Below are positions 6,048 to 6,770 of a stretch of DNA of 6,770 nt, in pieces. The notes under the pieces were generated by a model that was not told where the DNA came from, made no database searches, and worked only from the letters and a program-made list of their open reading frames with translations. How positions within the stretch are numbered: position 1 is the first letter of the stretch; each line of letters begins with the position of its first letter. This DNA comes from CAZLMG01 sp964560765 (lineage in GTDB: Bacteria > Bdellovibrionota_B > Oligoflexia > Oligoflexales > CAZLMG01). The translations under genes and the position numbers were made by a program. Location: the NCBI GenBank assembly GCA_964560765.1, contig CAZLMG010000067.1:1-6770 (forward strand), written 5' to 3'.

Positions 6048-6770
6048 TTACGGTGAGGCAACCCTCACACGTTGCTCACGCTCTGTCACATTCATACGAA
6101 TGATTAAACGCGCGCCATTCCAAATATTCTGCGTGTGCCGCTCCTCAACAACTCCGTTGTTAATACGCACCTGAACCTCTCCAGTGCCATTGGCGCTAAC
6201 GTGGACACCATCTGCGTTGATAACTGATGCTGCGTAGTCAATGACTTGGTACTTGCTTGGGTCAACGGTTGCGACGCGGTTCCAGCGAGCTGTAGTTACG
6301 CCCAGCTGACCGTCGGTTATCCAATGCTCGAAAACCGGCCGGCCATCGATCAGTGGAGCTGGAACAAATGAGCGACCGCTGACAACCAAAATACGCCCTT
6401 CATAGCAATGGGGCGCCTGCGGAGATGACCCGCAACTTGGTATCTGGCCTTCAAGATTGCGAGTGGGAATTGGCACCGCCGCACTAGCGATGTGCGCCGC
6501 TAACGCGTCTGCTGCAACGGCCTCGCCATTGAATTCCGGAGTCGCAATTTGAATCAAATTGCCAGTGCGAGAAATGCGGATATCCTGCGATCCGGCAGGA
6601 CCTGCTGGCCCCTGCTCTCCCGATTCACCTCGCGGGCCCCGTGGGCCTTCAGGACCTTGCGGCCCAACTGGCCCCGTGTCTCCGCGCGGTCCTTGCTCAC
6701 CGCTTTCACCGCGTGGGCCTTGCGGGCCCGTTGCGCCTGCATCACCTTTGTCACCTTTGTCACCTTTGTC
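6048..6770 (-). CDS. Collagen-like (Gly-X-Y repeat) protein, 5' end outside the window
   Basis: The open frame enters at base 6770 and runs 240 codons to TAA (6048-6050). The first 62 residues visible are collagen-like: 20 unbroken Gly-X-Y triplets after a partial one, rich in GPQ, GPR, GDK and GEQ, with a block GPRGESGEQGP occurring twice. KGD pairs are known to stabilise triple helices through inter-chain salt bridges, so the protein is probably a trimer. The next 178 residues form a non-collagen domain that I do not recognise, with two close cysteines (SCGSSPQAPHC) and beta-rich segments such as GEVQVRINNGVVEE. Bacterial proteins of this kind are usually secreted or surface-exposed; any signal or anchor lies upstream. 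A TTG at 6557 could be mistaken for a start but is internal. The VWA lipoprotein gene follows 281 bp later on the same strand, after a strong hairpin. Confidence 0.92.
   Translation of the reverse strand, partial: DKGDKGDKGDAGATGPQGPRGESGEQGPRGDTGPVGPQGPEGPRGPRGESGEQGPAGPAGSQDIRISRTGNLIQIATPEFNGEAVAADALAAHIASAAVPIPTRNLEGQIPSCGSSPQAPHCYEGRILVVSGRSFVPAPLIDGRPVFEHWITDGQLGVTTARWNRVATVDPSKYQVIDYAASVINADGVHVSANGTGEVQVRINNGVVEERHTQNIWNGARLIIRMNVTEREQRVRVASP
6744..6770 (-). repeat. 9-bp tandem repeat encoding GDK triplets, cut by the window edge
   Basis: On the coding strand GACAAAGGT occurs three times in a row and reaches the window end, so the true copy number is unknown. It encodes the Asp-Lys-Gly period of the collagen-like region. 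Identical codons suggest recent slippage expansion. Confidence 0.85.

Noticed and set aside
5794..6174. 126-aa plus-strand ORF across the 5767-6047 spacer
   Set aside because: It has no ribosome-binding site, low-quality composition, and overlaps two well-supported minus-strand genes.
6555..6557. TTG as the start of the protein ending at 6048
   Set aside because: The frame stays open upstream through 20 Gly-X-Y triplets to the window edge, so this codon is internal.
6678..6686. RGD tripeptide in the collagen-like region as an integrin-binding site
   Set aside because: RGD arises readily in G-P-R/G-D-T triplets, and no other evidence points to a eukaryotic partner.
6554..6763. Basic 69-aa minus-strand ORF over the collagen region
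   Set aside because: It is the shifted frame of the Gly-X-Y repeats; the frame running into 6048 gives unbroken collagen triplets.

Overview
The window looks like an accessory or cell-surface region of a Gram-negative bacterium with moderate GC. The basis is two lipoproteins with Ser/Gly-rich tethers, a Sec-exported small protein, a collagen-like protein, a VWA lipoprotein with a typical DNSGSM/SDEEDD pattern, and a GYF_2-PilZ protein. This mix resembles Bdellovibrionota/Oligoflexia and related delta-type lineages, but that placement is inference from protein style, not from a marker gene. No RNA genes, transposases, CRISPR arrays or origins are visible.

Layout. Bases 51-2943 carry three minus-strand genes. 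In transcription order they are a small secreted four-cysteine protein (2943-2509), a lipoprotein with a DUF1566/Lcl-like C-terminal domain (2412-1498) and a MATE-family exporter (1436-51). A two-domain helix-turn-helix regulator (3078-3791) is the only plus-strand gene. It diverges from the secreted protein gene across a 134-bp AT-rich spacer holding a candidate promoter and a repeated AGATCA-type element. It converges, with only 3 bp between the stop codons, on the second minus-strand group.

The second group, in transcription order, is a collagen-like protein cut by the window edge (6770-6048), a VWA-domain lipoprotein (5766-4374) and a GYF_2-PilZ protein (4343-3795). The VWA gene contains a 100-N assembly gap placed exactly in an array of 18-bp repeats encoding GGSTSS. 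The two apparent ORFs on either side of the gap are one gene. Both gap edges match the same phase of the repeat, so the true missing length is probably a whole number of 18-bp units.

How the genes may work together (inference). The VWA lipoprotein and the collagen-like protein are probably surface-exposed binding or scaffold proteins. The PilZ gene starts 30 bp after the VWA gene and could tie that module to cyclic-di-GMP. The divergent regulator is the natural candidate to control the secreted protein, lipoprotein and MATE set. The most notable features are the surface module with its length-variable tether, the uncharacterised C-terminal domain of the collagen-like protein, and an RNA hairpin that overlaps the ribosome-binding site of the DUF1566-like lipoprotein.
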